This document shows positions 1-7,463 of a stretch of DNA of 64,000 bases, one piece after another. Numbering within the stretch: the first letter of the stretch is position 1; every line of letters starts with the position of its first letter. The DNA lies in the NCBI RefSeq assembly GCF_025147485.1, contig NZ_CP102263.1:2865501-2929500 (forward strand), given 5' to 3'. Both the position numbers and the translations under genes were made by a program. This DNA is from Bacteroides uniformis (GTDB taxonomy: Bacteria; Bacteroidota; Bacteroidia; Bacteroidales; Bacteroidaceae). Under the pieces are notes generated by a model. That model was not told where the DNA came from, searched no databases, and saw only the letters and a program-made list of their open reading frames with translations.

Positions 1-90
1 AAGAATAAATACAAGTATGATGAGCGTACAGTGCAGTTGGTTCAGGATAACTGGAATTTTGCGCTGGAACAGTGGAAGTACGATTTATAA
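1..90 (+). CDS. C-terminal end of an unidentified protein (partial)
   Basis: Frame 1 is open from the window edge for 29 codons and ends in TAA at 88-90. The residues end in ...NFALEQWKYDL. I do not recognise the family from so short a piece. The next gene starts 16 bases later on the same strand, so the two are probably one transcript, and this may be a surface or lipoprotein gene paired with the PCMD protein. That last point is inference from position only. Confidence 0.55.
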   Translation, partial: KNKYKYDERTVQLVQDNWNFALEQWKYDL

Positions 91-106
91 TGATTGTCAA
101 TTATTA

Positions 107-1081
107 ATGAGAGAAATGATTCAAAAGAAAGTTCGTATATTGGGAATGCTGTCTGCCATGCTCTGTTGCGGAGCAGTTTCTGCACAGCAGCACGAGGTAG
201 AGATGATTCCTTTCGGAAATATGGATCAATGGATTGACCGCCAAATCAAGGAATCCGGTATTATTGGCGGTGCCACGAAGAATGTATATGCCATCGGGCC
301 TACTGCTACTGTCACCGAGACCAAGGCATACAAGAATATGGGAGGTTCGCCGTGGGCGACATCCAATGTGATGGCCCGGGTAGCCGGTATCACGAAAACC
401 AATACTTCTGTTTTCCCGGAAAAGCGAGGGGATGGTTTCTGTGCCCGTATGGACACCCGTATGGAGAGTGTGAAGGTTTTTGGAATAGTGGATATCACGG
501 TGCTGGCTGCCGGCTCCATGTTTCTGGGTGAGGTGCACGAACCTATCAAGGGGACCAAGAATCCGCAGAAAATGCTGAATTCCGGCATACCGTTTACAAA
601 GAAACCTATCGCCATACAGTTTGATTATAAAGTAAAGATGTCCGACCGCGAGAAGCGTATCCGTGCAACGGGCTTTAGCCGTATCACAGATGTGGAAGGA
701 AAGGACTTCCCGGAAGTGAATCTGTTTCTGCAAAAGCGTTGGGAAGATGAGAAGGGGAATATCTATGCCAAGCGCGTAGGAACGATGGTCGTAAGATATT
801 ATACTACTACCGATTGGCATAATAATGCCACTTATTCCATCATGTACGGTGATATTACCGGTGACCCTGCGTACAAGGCCCACATGATGCGTCTTCAGGT
901 TGAAGAACGCTATGCAGTTAATAGTAAAGGAGAGAGCGTACCTATTAAGGAGGTTGCCTGGGGGACGAAGGACGATGTGCCCACTCATTTGCTGTTGCAA
1001 TTCACCTCTAGTCATGGTGGTGCTTATATAGGTTCTCCTGGCAATTCGCTATGGATTGACAATGTAAAATTGGTCTATTAG
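107..1081 (+). CDS. PCMD-domain (putative carbohydrate metabolism) secreted protein
   Basis: This 324-residue protein has a signal peptide of the form MIQKKVRILGMLSAM...AVSAQQ, so the mature protein is exported. The remainder resembles the PCMD family (putative carbohydrate metabolism domain) of Bacteroidetes, a beta-rich domain in surface or periplasmic proteins, often near sugar-use genes. The start is placed at ATG 107; a second in-frame ATG at 116 is equally possible. An upstream extension of the frame to 17 would overlap the preceding stop region and is not used. The substrate is unknown. A hairpin terminator follows at once. Confidence 0.7.
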   Translation: MREMIQKKVRILGMLSAMLCCGAVSAQQHEVEMIPFGNMDQWIDRQIKESGIIGGATKNVYAIGPTATVTETKAYKNMGGSPWATSNVMARVAGITKTNTSVFPEKRGDGFCARMDTRMESVKVFGIVDITVLAAGSMFLGEVHEPIKGTKNPQKMLNSGIPFTKKPIAIQFDYKVKMSDREKRIRATGFSRITDVEGKDFPEVNLFLQKRWEDEKGNIYAKRVGTMVVRYYTTTDWHNNATYSIMYGDITGDPAYKAHMMRLQVEERYAVNSKGESVPIKEVAWGTKDDVPTHLLLQFTSSHGGAYIGSPGNSLWIDNVKLVY

Positions 1082-1085
1082 AATA

Positions 1086-1127
1086 AAAGCAGTTAAAGTT
1101 GATGTCATACTTTAGCTGCTTTTTTTA
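1086..1127 (+). terminator. Intrinsic terminator after the PCMD gene
   Basis: A 14-bp stem (AAAGCAGTTAAAGT with ACTTTAGCTGCTTT, one G-U pair) and 9-nt loop are followed by a run of T. It sits between convergent genes, so it may work from both sides. Confidence 0.8.
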
Positions 1128-1155
1128 TGGAGTCAACGAGACTTTGACTTACTTC

Positions 1156-1908
1156 TTATTTCAAATGAATTTTGTATGTCAGCCCTCCCGTGAAATATTT
1201 CATCCTCTGCATTTCGACCTGCACATGCAGATGCTTGAACAGCAGATAAGTGGCTCCCAAAGCAAAGTCCTTGGAGTCGTACTCCGCTATCACCCTCAAC
1301 TGCGGATGGAAGGAGGGATTGTAGGTGACACCCAGTGCAAAGCCATTCAGTTTGTACTCCTTGCGGTTGTTGTAAAGGTAGGAAAGATGGACACCGATCT
1401 CCTCCTTACCCACAACGGGTATATGCTTGGAGGCGGCAATATAGAAACGGCTGTAATAGCCGTTACCTTCCGTGGTGCCTACCTGGCCGCCACCGGAAGA
1501 AGTGAACGGGTCGGACGTCCCCAGCACGACAGCCGGCATGTATTTCCAGAACTGCCCCTCCTTCAACACACGCAGACGGGCGGAAAAGTAGCGGTCCTGG
1601 TTCGTGAATCCGCTGTACCCGTATGGCTTCAATCCCAACGCCTCCGCCTTGAAGAGCGTACACGTGTAGGCCACTTCCAGAAAGGGGAAGATGGTGACGT
1701 TCAGGAAGTAGTTGTAGGTATGATAGTACCAGGTGGGCGGTGTGAGCTCCTTGTTCAGGAAGTTGCCGCCGACCATGAAAGTCTTGTCGCGCTGCATCTC
1801 CGCAGAGGGCGCATGCAACAGCCCGGTTGTACCATACGTCAACTGGGAAAAGGCCGAAAGGGAAAGGCTGCAAAACAGAACAATAAAGAATAGCTTAAAC
1901 TTCATCAT
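1156..1908 (-). CDS. YjbH-like outer-membrane protein, left copy
   Basis: This is a protein of about 250 residues with a signal peptide (MMKFKLFFIVLFCSLSLSAF, then SQ). It begins with a YGTTGLLHAPSAEM motif and has alternating aromatic strands as in an outer-membrane barrel. It resembles the YjbH/DUF940 group linked to exopolysaccharide export in other bacteria. The reading frame extends upstream to 1974, but that would run into the terminator hairpin, so ATG 1908 (or 1905) is chosen. The protein is identical to the copy at 10908-11660; I found one synonymous base difference (near 1491). It follows the OmpA gene after a terminator, so it may be expressed less or separately. Confidence 0.7.
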   Translation of the reverse strand: MMKFKLFFIVLFCSLSLSAFSQLTYGTTGLLHAPSAEMQRDKTFMVGGNFLNKELTPPTWYYHTYNYFLNVTIFPFLEVAYTCTLFKAEALGLKPYGYSGFTNQDRYFSARLRVLKEGQFWKYMPAVVLGTSDPFTSSGGGQVGTTEGNGYYSRFYIAASKHIPVVGKEEIGVHLSYLYNNRKEYKLNGFALGVTYNPSFHPQLRVIAEYDSKDFALGATYLLFKHLHVQVEMQRMKYFTGGLTYKIHLK

Positions 1909-1972
1909 CACATATAAATTCAGTCGCTGATAAAAAATGGGTTGCTTTATAACATACATCGGACATAGTACC

Positions 1973-2002
1973 AAAAAAAGGCGTCTGAGTCCCAGACGCC
2001 TT
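1973..2002 (-). terminator. Intrinsic terminator between OmpA and YjbH-like genes, left copy
   Basis: A 10-bp perfect stem (AAGGCGTCTG with CAGACGCCTT) and 5-nt loop are followed on the minus strand by a T run. It is the counterpart of 10814-10843 in the right copy. It lies inside the cluster, so it could act as a partial terminator. Confidence 0.8.
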
Positions 2003-2035
2003 CATTTTTAGAGTCTATTTGTCACTTGGAGTGTA

Positions 2036-3160
2036 TTATTCCAGGATAACTACGCGGTTCAGGAAGTTCTTACCGAACATGTTTTCAGTACCACCGAATC
2101 CTACGAGTTCAAGCTGGTCCTTGTCAACACCCTGAGCAATCAAAGCGTCGTAAACAACCTGGGCACGCTTTTCGGACAGCTTCTGGTTCCAAGAAGCGCT
2201 ACCGGTAGCCTTGTCTGCATAACCTGCAACTTTGTACTTCTTGTCCGGATTAGCCTTCAGAATCTTGGCAGCCAGTTCGATGTTAACCTTGCCATAGTCG
2301 TCCAGACGGGCGCTGCCAATCTTGAAGAAGATGGCACGCGGACCGGCAACTTCAACTTCCTTGGTCACTTCCTTAACTTCAGGTTTAGCGTTGGCCAGTG
2401 CATTCTTGCAGTTAGCCAGGTCAGCCTGAGCCTGAGCCAGTTCACTTCTATATCTGTTGATTTCCGCATTGACTGCGTCTTCGTCAATCTTAGAAACCGG
2501 AATAAACTTCTTACCGCCGAAGATGTAGCTAACACCTGCGGTCAGCATACCTGTACCTTCAGCCTTGCGATGGCTGCTGATATTACCGAAAATGGACGGA
2601 GCGATGGCACCGCGAGCTTCTACGTCAATGGTCCACTTGGTGTTGATATTGAACTTCAAGCCCAAACCGGCAGAAGCGCCTACACGTGCTCTAGCCTTTT
2701 CATCTCCATCAGGAATCATTGTTCCATCGTTTTGAATCAGCACATTTGCTGACTTTGCAACAGTTACTTGAGGACCCAAGAATCCATAAACTTCAAAGAA
2801 ACGGTTAGGATTAACGCCTGCGAACAATGTAGAAAGATTGATCATTGCATCAATGTTACCACCAAAGTACGTCTTATTGTGTTCCCAATATGAGTTATCC
2901 AGACACAAGTGCTGAGTAACGCCATTGAACTGGGCACGTACACCCCATGTCGGAGTAATCAACTTACCAACTGATACGCTGAAATGCGGAGCCAATTTAT
3001 TGAAACCATCATTGTTGATAGCGTGGACACCACCACCTACACTCACGAAAATATTATCGCTCCATTTCGGAGTGTAGTAGTTCGTTTTTTCTTGTGCATT
3101 CAGATTTGCTGCACAAGCGCCTGCTAATAATAAGGAGGCTATTACTAATTTACTTTTCAT
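2036..3160 (-). CDS. OmpA-family outer-membrane protein, left copy
   Basis: This 374-residue protein has a signal peptide (MKSKLVIASLLLAGACAANLNA), an N-terminal eight-stranded-type barrel of about 210 residues, a short helical linker rich in Ala and Glu, and a C-terminal OmpA peptidoglycan-binding domain (residues ~275-374) with the FFKIGSARLDDYGK and NQKLSEKRAQVVYDAL motifs. Such proteins tie the outer membrane to the cell wall. It differs from the right copy (9641-10780) mainly in one presumed surface loop around residues 135-155 and in scattered barrel positions; the C-terminal halves are identical by eye. It is probably silent in this orientation because the upstream promoter faces away. 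Confidence 0.9.
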   Translation of the reverse strand: MKSKLVIASLLLAGACAANLNAQEKTNYYTPKWSDNIFVSVGGGVHAINNDGFNKLAPHFSVSVGKLITPTWGVRAQFNGVTQHLCLDNSYWEHNKTYFGGNIDAMINLSTLFAGVNPNRFFEVYGFLGPQVTVAKSANVLIQNDGTMIPDGDEKARARVGASAGLGLKFNINTKWTIDVEARGAIAPSIFGNISSHRKAEGTGMLTAGVSYIFGGKKFIPVSKIDEDAVNAEINRYRSELAQAQADLANCKNALANAKPEVKEVTKEVEVAGPRAIFFKIGSARLDDYGKVNIELAAKILKANPDKKYKVAGYADKATGSASWNQKLSEKRAQVVYDALIAQGVDKDQLELVGFGGTENMFGKNFLNRVVILE

Positions 3161-3202
3161 TATTCCTTTAGTTTAAAATTAAAATAATAACTAAAACTAT
3201 TA

Positions 3203-4120
3203 TTATTCAGCAGCACCGTCACCACCACCGGCATTGTTACCATTGCCATGACCGTGACCATGACCATGTTCAGTTGAAGTAAAGACTGGATCTACAACAG
3301 TCTTAACTACCTTCTTAATCTTTACATTAGGAATAGTGTACAGTTTGCCATCCACCACTGTAGAGATTGTATTATCAGAAGTTTCGTATTCTGTAGTAGT
3401 CTTCAAAGTTACAATAGTATAAGCAGGAACTGTTACTTTCTTAGTATAAGTTACATCTGTGATACCCGGGCTATATGATTTAACCAATGCTTTCAACACC
3501 TTTTTTACTTCATCATCAGACAATCCTCTAGTTATAGGCATAGCATCAATCGATGCATTTACAGCAGCAATATTAGTAACTTCTTGTCCAACTTTTGCTG
3601 TATATGGCAGATCCATTTCTTTTTCTTTACTACTTGTATTTTCACCACCTTTTTGTTCTCCTCCAACTTCACTAGGGGTAATAGTTTCCTCATCCTGATC
3701 AACAACAACATCTTCAGCAGCATTCAGTTCTTGTTGCAAGAAAATACTTACCGGAATCAAAGCAAATTGTCCTTTATTCAAAGCAGGAACAGTAGCTTGG
3801 CCTTCTCCAGACAGATACTCGTCTTTTGTAGCTGCAAAAGTTCTTGTTGCAGCAGCAATCTTTCCATCTGAACCAGCTTCAATTACGAAAGGATTGCTAG
3901 TAATAGCAGCACCATTTTCTGTAATGCTTGCACCATTTATGATAGAACCATCTGATAAATCATATACAGTAATAGCAACAGTAGCACTTGCAGGGTCCAA
4001 TTCTACAGGCGCAACATTGAATTCTTCTTTTTCGCAGCTTGTGAACATCACACTTGTCAAAGCCACTGCCGCCAATGCTAATTTAGCATTTACGCCACTT
4101 AAAAAAATTTTCTTTTTCAT
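3203..4120 (-). CDS. His/Gly-tailed surface lipoprotein, left copy (DUF3869-like)
   Basis: This 305-residue protein has a lipoprotein signal ending in TSCEKEEFNV, so the mature protein starts at a lipidated Cys. The middle is Ser/Thr/Val-rich and looks like beta-sandwich repeats. The C-terminus carries a HGHGHGHG run followed by a Gly/Asn-rich tail. Family resemblance to the Bacteroides DUF3869 proteins is a guess from the N-terminus. Its partner at 8725-9600 shares the first ~30 residues and the tail but is very different between them. It lies 13 nt downstream of the YjbH-like fragment, which suggests translational coupling. The function is unknown. Confidence 0.75.
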   Translation of the reverse strand: MKKKIFLSGVNAKLALAAVALTSVMFTSCEKEEFNVAPVELDPASATVAITVYDLSDGSIINGASITENGAAITSNPFVIEAGSDGKIAAATRTFAATKDEYLSGEGQATVPALNKGQFALIPVSIFLQQELNAAEDVVVDQDEETITPSEVGGEQKGGENTSSKEKEMDLPYTAKVGQEVTNIAAVNASIDAMPITRGLSDDEVKKVLKALVKSYSPGITDVTYTKKVTVPAYTIVTLKTTTEYETSDNTISTVVDGKLYTIPNVKIKKVVKTVVDPVFTSTEHGHGHGHGNGNNAGGGDGAAE

Positions 4121-4133
4121 CTCAATTAATTAA

Positions 4134-5113
4134 TTAAAAATTTAACAATTCTGACTTAATAAAATATGGGTTAAAACTATTTCTTTCCATTATATTATCA
4201 CTTGCTTCTGCCTTATAGTCCTTATAATAATACCTTTCATTACCCGCATTATAAGCAATGCCCATGTTAGTAGAAGTATTCACACGTGGGATATGCCCCC
4301 TTCTTTTATATTTGTATGGAGGCAATGCCACTTGAAACCGAAATCCTCCATTTGCTTTGGCATGCTCCGCCTTCATCGCATAAAAGCCTATCGAACAATA
4401 GCGGAAATGACGGATCATTTCAAACCGAACCCCCTTTTCCTTCAACAAATACTGTTCAGCCTTCAGTGTGAACAGTGTATTAAATCGTGGCCAATAGAAA
4501 TTTCCACCCAAAGACCACGTCATACGCCATAATGAAGGATCATATTGGAACCTAAATCCGTCCCAACGTCCAGCTCCCGTATATCCTATTCTTGCCAACA
4601 AAGAAAAACGTTCATCTTTAAAGGGGCGAAAGAAATCTACATCAGCACCATATCGGTTACCACTAAAATAGCCTACAGAGAATTTACCAAAAACATTATA
4701 AGGCAACCTGAAACGTTGTGAAAGAGTTAGGAAACCCGGATGAACCTTTCCTTCCCGAGCTCCATATCCATCATTATAAACCGGTATCTTCACTTGTGCT
4801 GTGGCTTTCATCCCCTTCCATAACGAAATTTCTATTGCAGGGCTCAAATCAAATAGAATTTGATAAATCTGCGTAATAATCACGTTCTTGAAAGAGAATT
4901 CCGGATACACCAATATATCAATCTTGAACAAAGAACTATTTTTCAACTTTATTTTTCGTGCATTTTTCCAAGTATCACCCAATTCATAGCTTACATTCCA
5001 GTCATCACGTTCTGCTTGGAGCACCGAATCTCCCTTTATGGGATGATAATAAAGAGAAATCTGGGGTACATTATTATCCAGAACTATTATGCGGCATGAC
5101 TTTTCTTCCGGTA
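4134..5113 (-). pseudogene. 5'-truncated YjbH-like gene, silent cassette
   Basis: The sequence encodes the equivalent of residues ~90 to the end of the protein at 7464-8711 (motifs DDWNVSYELGDTW, FRLPYNVFGK, IRHFRYCSIGFYAMKAEHAK). The frame is intact up to the 22-bp repeat at 5092-5113; just beyond it an in-frame TAG occurs near 5137. There is no signal peptide, ATG or promoter; a GTG at 5024 is the first conventional start codon and would not give an exported protein. The absence of decay despite the lack of expression signals suggests a stored gene end that is sometimes used, rather than a dead gene. I infer that inversion of the spacer restores it. Confidence 0.75.
5092..5113 (-). repeat. 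Left inner inverted-repeat boundary (candidate crossover site)
   Basis: These 22 bases, read on the minus strand as TACCGGAAG...CATGCCG, match 7732-7753 exactly. After one mismatch a further 14 bases match, and the similarity then continues into the gene. On the other side similarity stops at once. The position inside a coding frame means a crossover here would keep the frame. Confidence 0.75.
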
Positions 5114-5193
5114 CACCTGCTAATAAATGGGCTTTCTATCTAAAACACAGACAATCCTTGGCTTCTCTCTCTTTGTTTGTCTGCTGTTGCATA

Positions 5194-5302
5194 GGGGATT
5201 AATGATGCCTAACGGCCATGAACAACTCTGCTAATGGTCGTCAAGCGATTGCTTTATGGCCGTAAGCAGGGTTGTTCATGACTGTTAGGCGTCACTAACC
5301 CC
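5194..5302. repeat. 109-bp imperfect palindrome with attC-like 7-mers
   Basis: The arms pair symmetrically around position 5248 down to an AAGC-GATT-GCTT tip. Near the ends are GCCTAAC (5207-5213) and GTTAGGC (5284-5290), which fit the integron attC box consensus RYYYAAC/GTTRRRY. Pairing continues about 13 bp outside these boxes (GGGG...CCCC), which is not typical of attC. It lies between the truncated gene end and the recombinase gene. It could be a folded recombination site, a MITE-like element or a long RNA hairpin. Confidence 0.7.
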
Positions 5303-5810
5303 AAGACTTTTCGGATGAAGTACGTAGCCTGCATCTATTGTGGATAGGGCGCAAATGTATTGTACAACAACTTAAAGGACATTAGACGGCATTATTCATA
5401 GCCATGAGTTAGAAATCATCCGCTTGAATGGCTCACTCTACCGGTACCTTTCATAGTCCCTGCGGAATGATGCGTCCTACCGCCCAACTCGATATCCACC
5501 GATTTCGTAGAAGAGCAAGCTCGAAAATGCAGGAAAAACGAACTGATTGATTTATGTAGCTCTTACGTAATATTATGCTAGTAAACAGGTGGTTACTGCA
5601 AAACCTCGGCGTTTCAGGCAGGTGGAAGCAAAATTTGCTTCCACCTTTTCGGCTTGCTTCCACCGCAGGGCAAATGCCGATGGATAGGGGAATGCAGAAG
5701 GTGGGTGGAAGTGTGGAAGCAAAGTGATGGAAAATAAATTTCCAGAGAAAGTTTCCGCCGCCATAGCAATAGCCACACTCTTGATAGTTTAATTGTTACT
5801 GGCTTATTAT
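5303..5810. other. Non-coding stretch upstream of the recombinase with GGTGGAAGC repeats
   Basis: No convincing gene is present; the short open frames lack start context and family resemblance. At 5621-5645 there is a perfect palindrome with 12-bp arms (GGTGGAAGCAAA), and further copies of GCTTCCACC or GTGGAAGC occur at about 5655-5663 and 5704-5722. This clustering could mark binding sites for the recombinase or a repressor, or be a remnant of a mobile element. Nothing else can be supported here. Confidence 0.4.
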
Positions 5811-5818
5811 TATATTTG
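5787..5818 (+). promoter_or_regulatory. Possible recombinase promoter
   Basis: TATATTTG at 5811-5818 fits the Bacteroides -7 box TAnnTTTG. A TTTA, one mismatch from TTTG, lies 19 bp upstream. The 5' leader would be about 155 nt, and includes the repeated motif TTTGTTACT (near 5926 and 5938). Confidence 0.4.
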
Positions 5819-5981
5819 TTCTTTCAGTAACGCTGTGCCCTATACTGTAAATATTTGATAGTTAATAAGGTAATTATAAAAAAAGACAAGAGTGATAGAA
5901 CATGAAAGCAATTTGTAGGATTGATTTTTGTTACTGCTTTGTTACTACTAATAATAAACTGTATGTTTTTATTTAAAGAAT

Positions 5982-7121
5982 ATGAAAAAGCAATTGAATT
6001 TAAAAGAGCCAATAAAGGTGAGAACAAAAAAATTGGTTAATGGATGCCAATCCATATATCTGGATATTTATATGAATGGAAGGCGGCAATACGAATTCTT
6101 AAAGTTGTATATTATCCCTGAACATAATCAAGCTGATAAAAAAAGAAATGTCGAGACGCTAAATTTGGCAAATGCGATAAAGGCTCAGAAGATTTTGGAA
6201 ATATATAATCAAACTTACGGATTTAATCATAACAGATTGTCCAATATGAAGCTGACTGGCTATATGAAATTAATAGCAGAACAAAGTGTGAACAATAGAG
6301 TACGGAAAAGTGCCATACATGCCGTTGTATGCCATTTGGAAAGATATACTCCGAATGGAATATTGCTAAGGAAGGTGGACAAGACTTATTTGTTGGGTTT
6401 TATAGATTACTTGAAGAAAACAAAACAAGAACATTGTAAGAAGGAAAAGACATTGCATGTTAACACCCAATTCTATTATTTGAAAACGCTGCGCTACTGC
6501 TTGAATAGGGCCGTCTCTGAAGATTATATAACTGTTAATCCGATGAATAAGATAAAGAACGAGGACAAACCAAAACGTAATCGAACAGAAAGGGATTATC
6601 TTACTATAAAGGAATTGACCAGATTGGTTCATACTCCTTTTTATAATACCTTATTAAGGAAAGCATTTTTATTCAGCTGTTTTTGTGGATTGAGGCATTG
6701 TGATATTATTGCATTGAGATGGGAAGATATACGCTATGATGAAAATGGCAATGCACTATTGAGTATTATTCAGAAGAAGACGAAAGAAGCCATATCGCTT
6801 CCACTCTGTTCGGAAGCCATAAAACATCTGCCAGACAGAGGAAATGCACCAGAAACGGAAAAGGTGTTTGCCGGATTGGTCTCACTGGGGAGAAGTAATG
6901 TAATTTTACACAAATGGGTTGAACAAGCTGGGATATCAAAGCATGTAACATTTCATACAGCGCGCCACACACATGCAACAATGATGCTGACACTGGGAGT
7001 AGATTTATATACGGTCTCCAAACTATTGGGACATACCAATATACAAACAACACAAATTTATGCAAAGCTTGTAGATGAAAGTAAAAAGAAAGCTATTGAT
7101 TTAATTCCTAATATATCATAG
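5982..7121 (+). CDS. Tyrosine site-specific recombinase
   Basis: This 379-residue protein is of the Bacteroides integrase type: an N-terminal arm-binding-like beta region (residues ~10-45, QSIYLDIYMNGRRQYEFLKL), a SAM-like core-binding domain (~95-200) and a C-terminal catalytic domain. The catalytic residues are visible: Arg in CGLRHCDIIALRW, His-x-x-Arg in FHTARHTHAT, His in LLGHTNIQTT and Tyr in TQIYAKL. It appears intact and full length. It lies in the spacer between two inverted operon copies and would itself flip with the segment. Related Bacteroides enzymes invert promoters or shuffle surface genes, so a DNA-inversion role is the leading inference; an old integrated element is the alternative. 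Confidence 0.9.
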   Translation: MKKQLNLKEPIKVRTKKLVNGCQSIYLDIYMNGRRQYEFLKLYIIPEHNQADKKRNVETLNLANAIKAQKILEIYNQTYGFNHNRLSNMKLTGYMKLIAEQSVNNRVRKSAIHAVVCHLERYTPNGILLRKVDKTYLLGFIDYLKKTKQEHCKKEKTLHVNTQFYYLKTLRYCLNRAVSEDYITVNPMNKIKNEDKPKRNRTERDYLTIKELTRLVHTPFYNTLLRKAFLFSCFCGLRHCDIIALRWEDIRYDENGNALLSIIQKKTKEAISLPLCSEAIKHLPDRGNAPETEKVFAGLVSLGRSNVILHKWVEQAGISKHVTFHTARHTHATMMLTLGVDLYTVSKLLGHTNIQTTQIYAKLVDESKKKAIDLIPNIS

Positions 7122-7388
7122 GGGTTGGTTAAATGCGAAGTGCAATTTGTCATTCTCTTTAATTCTTGCAGATATTTCTTCTATTTATCCTTTTTCAGAG
7201 AAAAGTGAATTAGCAAAAACATCTGAAAAATGACTATTTGGCACAAAAAACAACATTCTGTATAGTAATTATGCACAGCTATATTAAGGATTTTAAGATA
7301 GCTAATATATTTCATATAAACATTCTGAGTATTTGTTGGGGGCTTTTGAAGAAAAAACAACATTATTTCATTTTTTCATATAAAAATC

Positions 7389-7419
7389 TTTGGTATTATT
7401 AAAAATGTGTCTATTTTTG
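7389..7419 (+). promoter_or_regulatory. Promoter inside the invertible segment
   Basis: TTTG at 7389-7392 and TATTTTTG at 7412-7419 are separated by 19 bp, an excellent match to the Bacteroides consensus TTTG-N19-TAnnTTTG. Transcription would start near 7426 and run into the right operon. It is the only promoter of this quality I see for either operon copy, and it lies between the two 22-bp repeats. The 267 bp between the recombinase stop and this promoter contain only AT-rich sequence and two copies of AAAAAACAACATT (near 7245 and 7355). Confidence 0.75.
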
Positions 7420-7426
7420 CAGCATA

Positions 7427-7449
7427 TTTTGTGTTATACGAACACAAAA
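7427..7449 (+). promoter_or_regulatory. Hairpin at the start of the right-operon mRNA
   Basis: TTTTGTGTT (7427-7435) pairs perfectly with AACACAAAA (7441-7449) around a 5-nt loop. It begins at the predicted transcription start and ends 14 nt before the ATG at 7464. It could stabilise the transcript or control translation; a protein-binding operator is also possible. Confidence 0.5.
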
Positions 7450-7463
7450 AATGGTTGAAAAAG

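Larger units (their letters stand above)
1156..5113 (-). repeat. Left arm of a large inverted duplication (silent operon copy)
   Basis: This segment matches 7732-11660 in opposite orientation, gene for gene. At the inner end the two copies agree from a sharp boundary at 5113/7732; at the outer end they agree up to the TAA stop of the YjbH-like gene and then diverge at once. Similarity is uneven: the outer YjbH-like gene is identical at the protein level, the inner 200 bp are nearly identical, and the lipoprotein gene in the middle is strongly diverged. This copy lacks a promoter and the first 89 codons of its first gene. Confidence 0.9.

Noticed and set aside
104..1015. 303-codon minus-strand open frame
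   Set aside because: It lies opposite the PCMD gene, and its Cys/His-rich composition is typical of an antisense frame.
1099..1893. 264-codon plus-strand open frame
   Set aside because: It is the antisense shadow of the YjbH-like gene at 1156-1908; the same shadow occurs opposite 10908-11660. It has no signal peptide or family motifs.
4134..5024. A functional gene starting at GTG 5024
   Set aside because: The product would lack an export signal although it is an outer-membrane barrel, and homology extends upstream of this codon to 5113.
5194..5302. A true integron with cassettes
   Set aside because: The recombinase is not of the IntI type by its motifs, there is only one palindrome, no cassette array, and pairing continues outside the boxes.
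5451..5776. Two short minus-strand frames upstream of the recombinase
   Set aside because: No start context, no recognised family, and they cross the GGTGGAAGC palindrome. A remnant of a mobile element is possible but cannot be supported.
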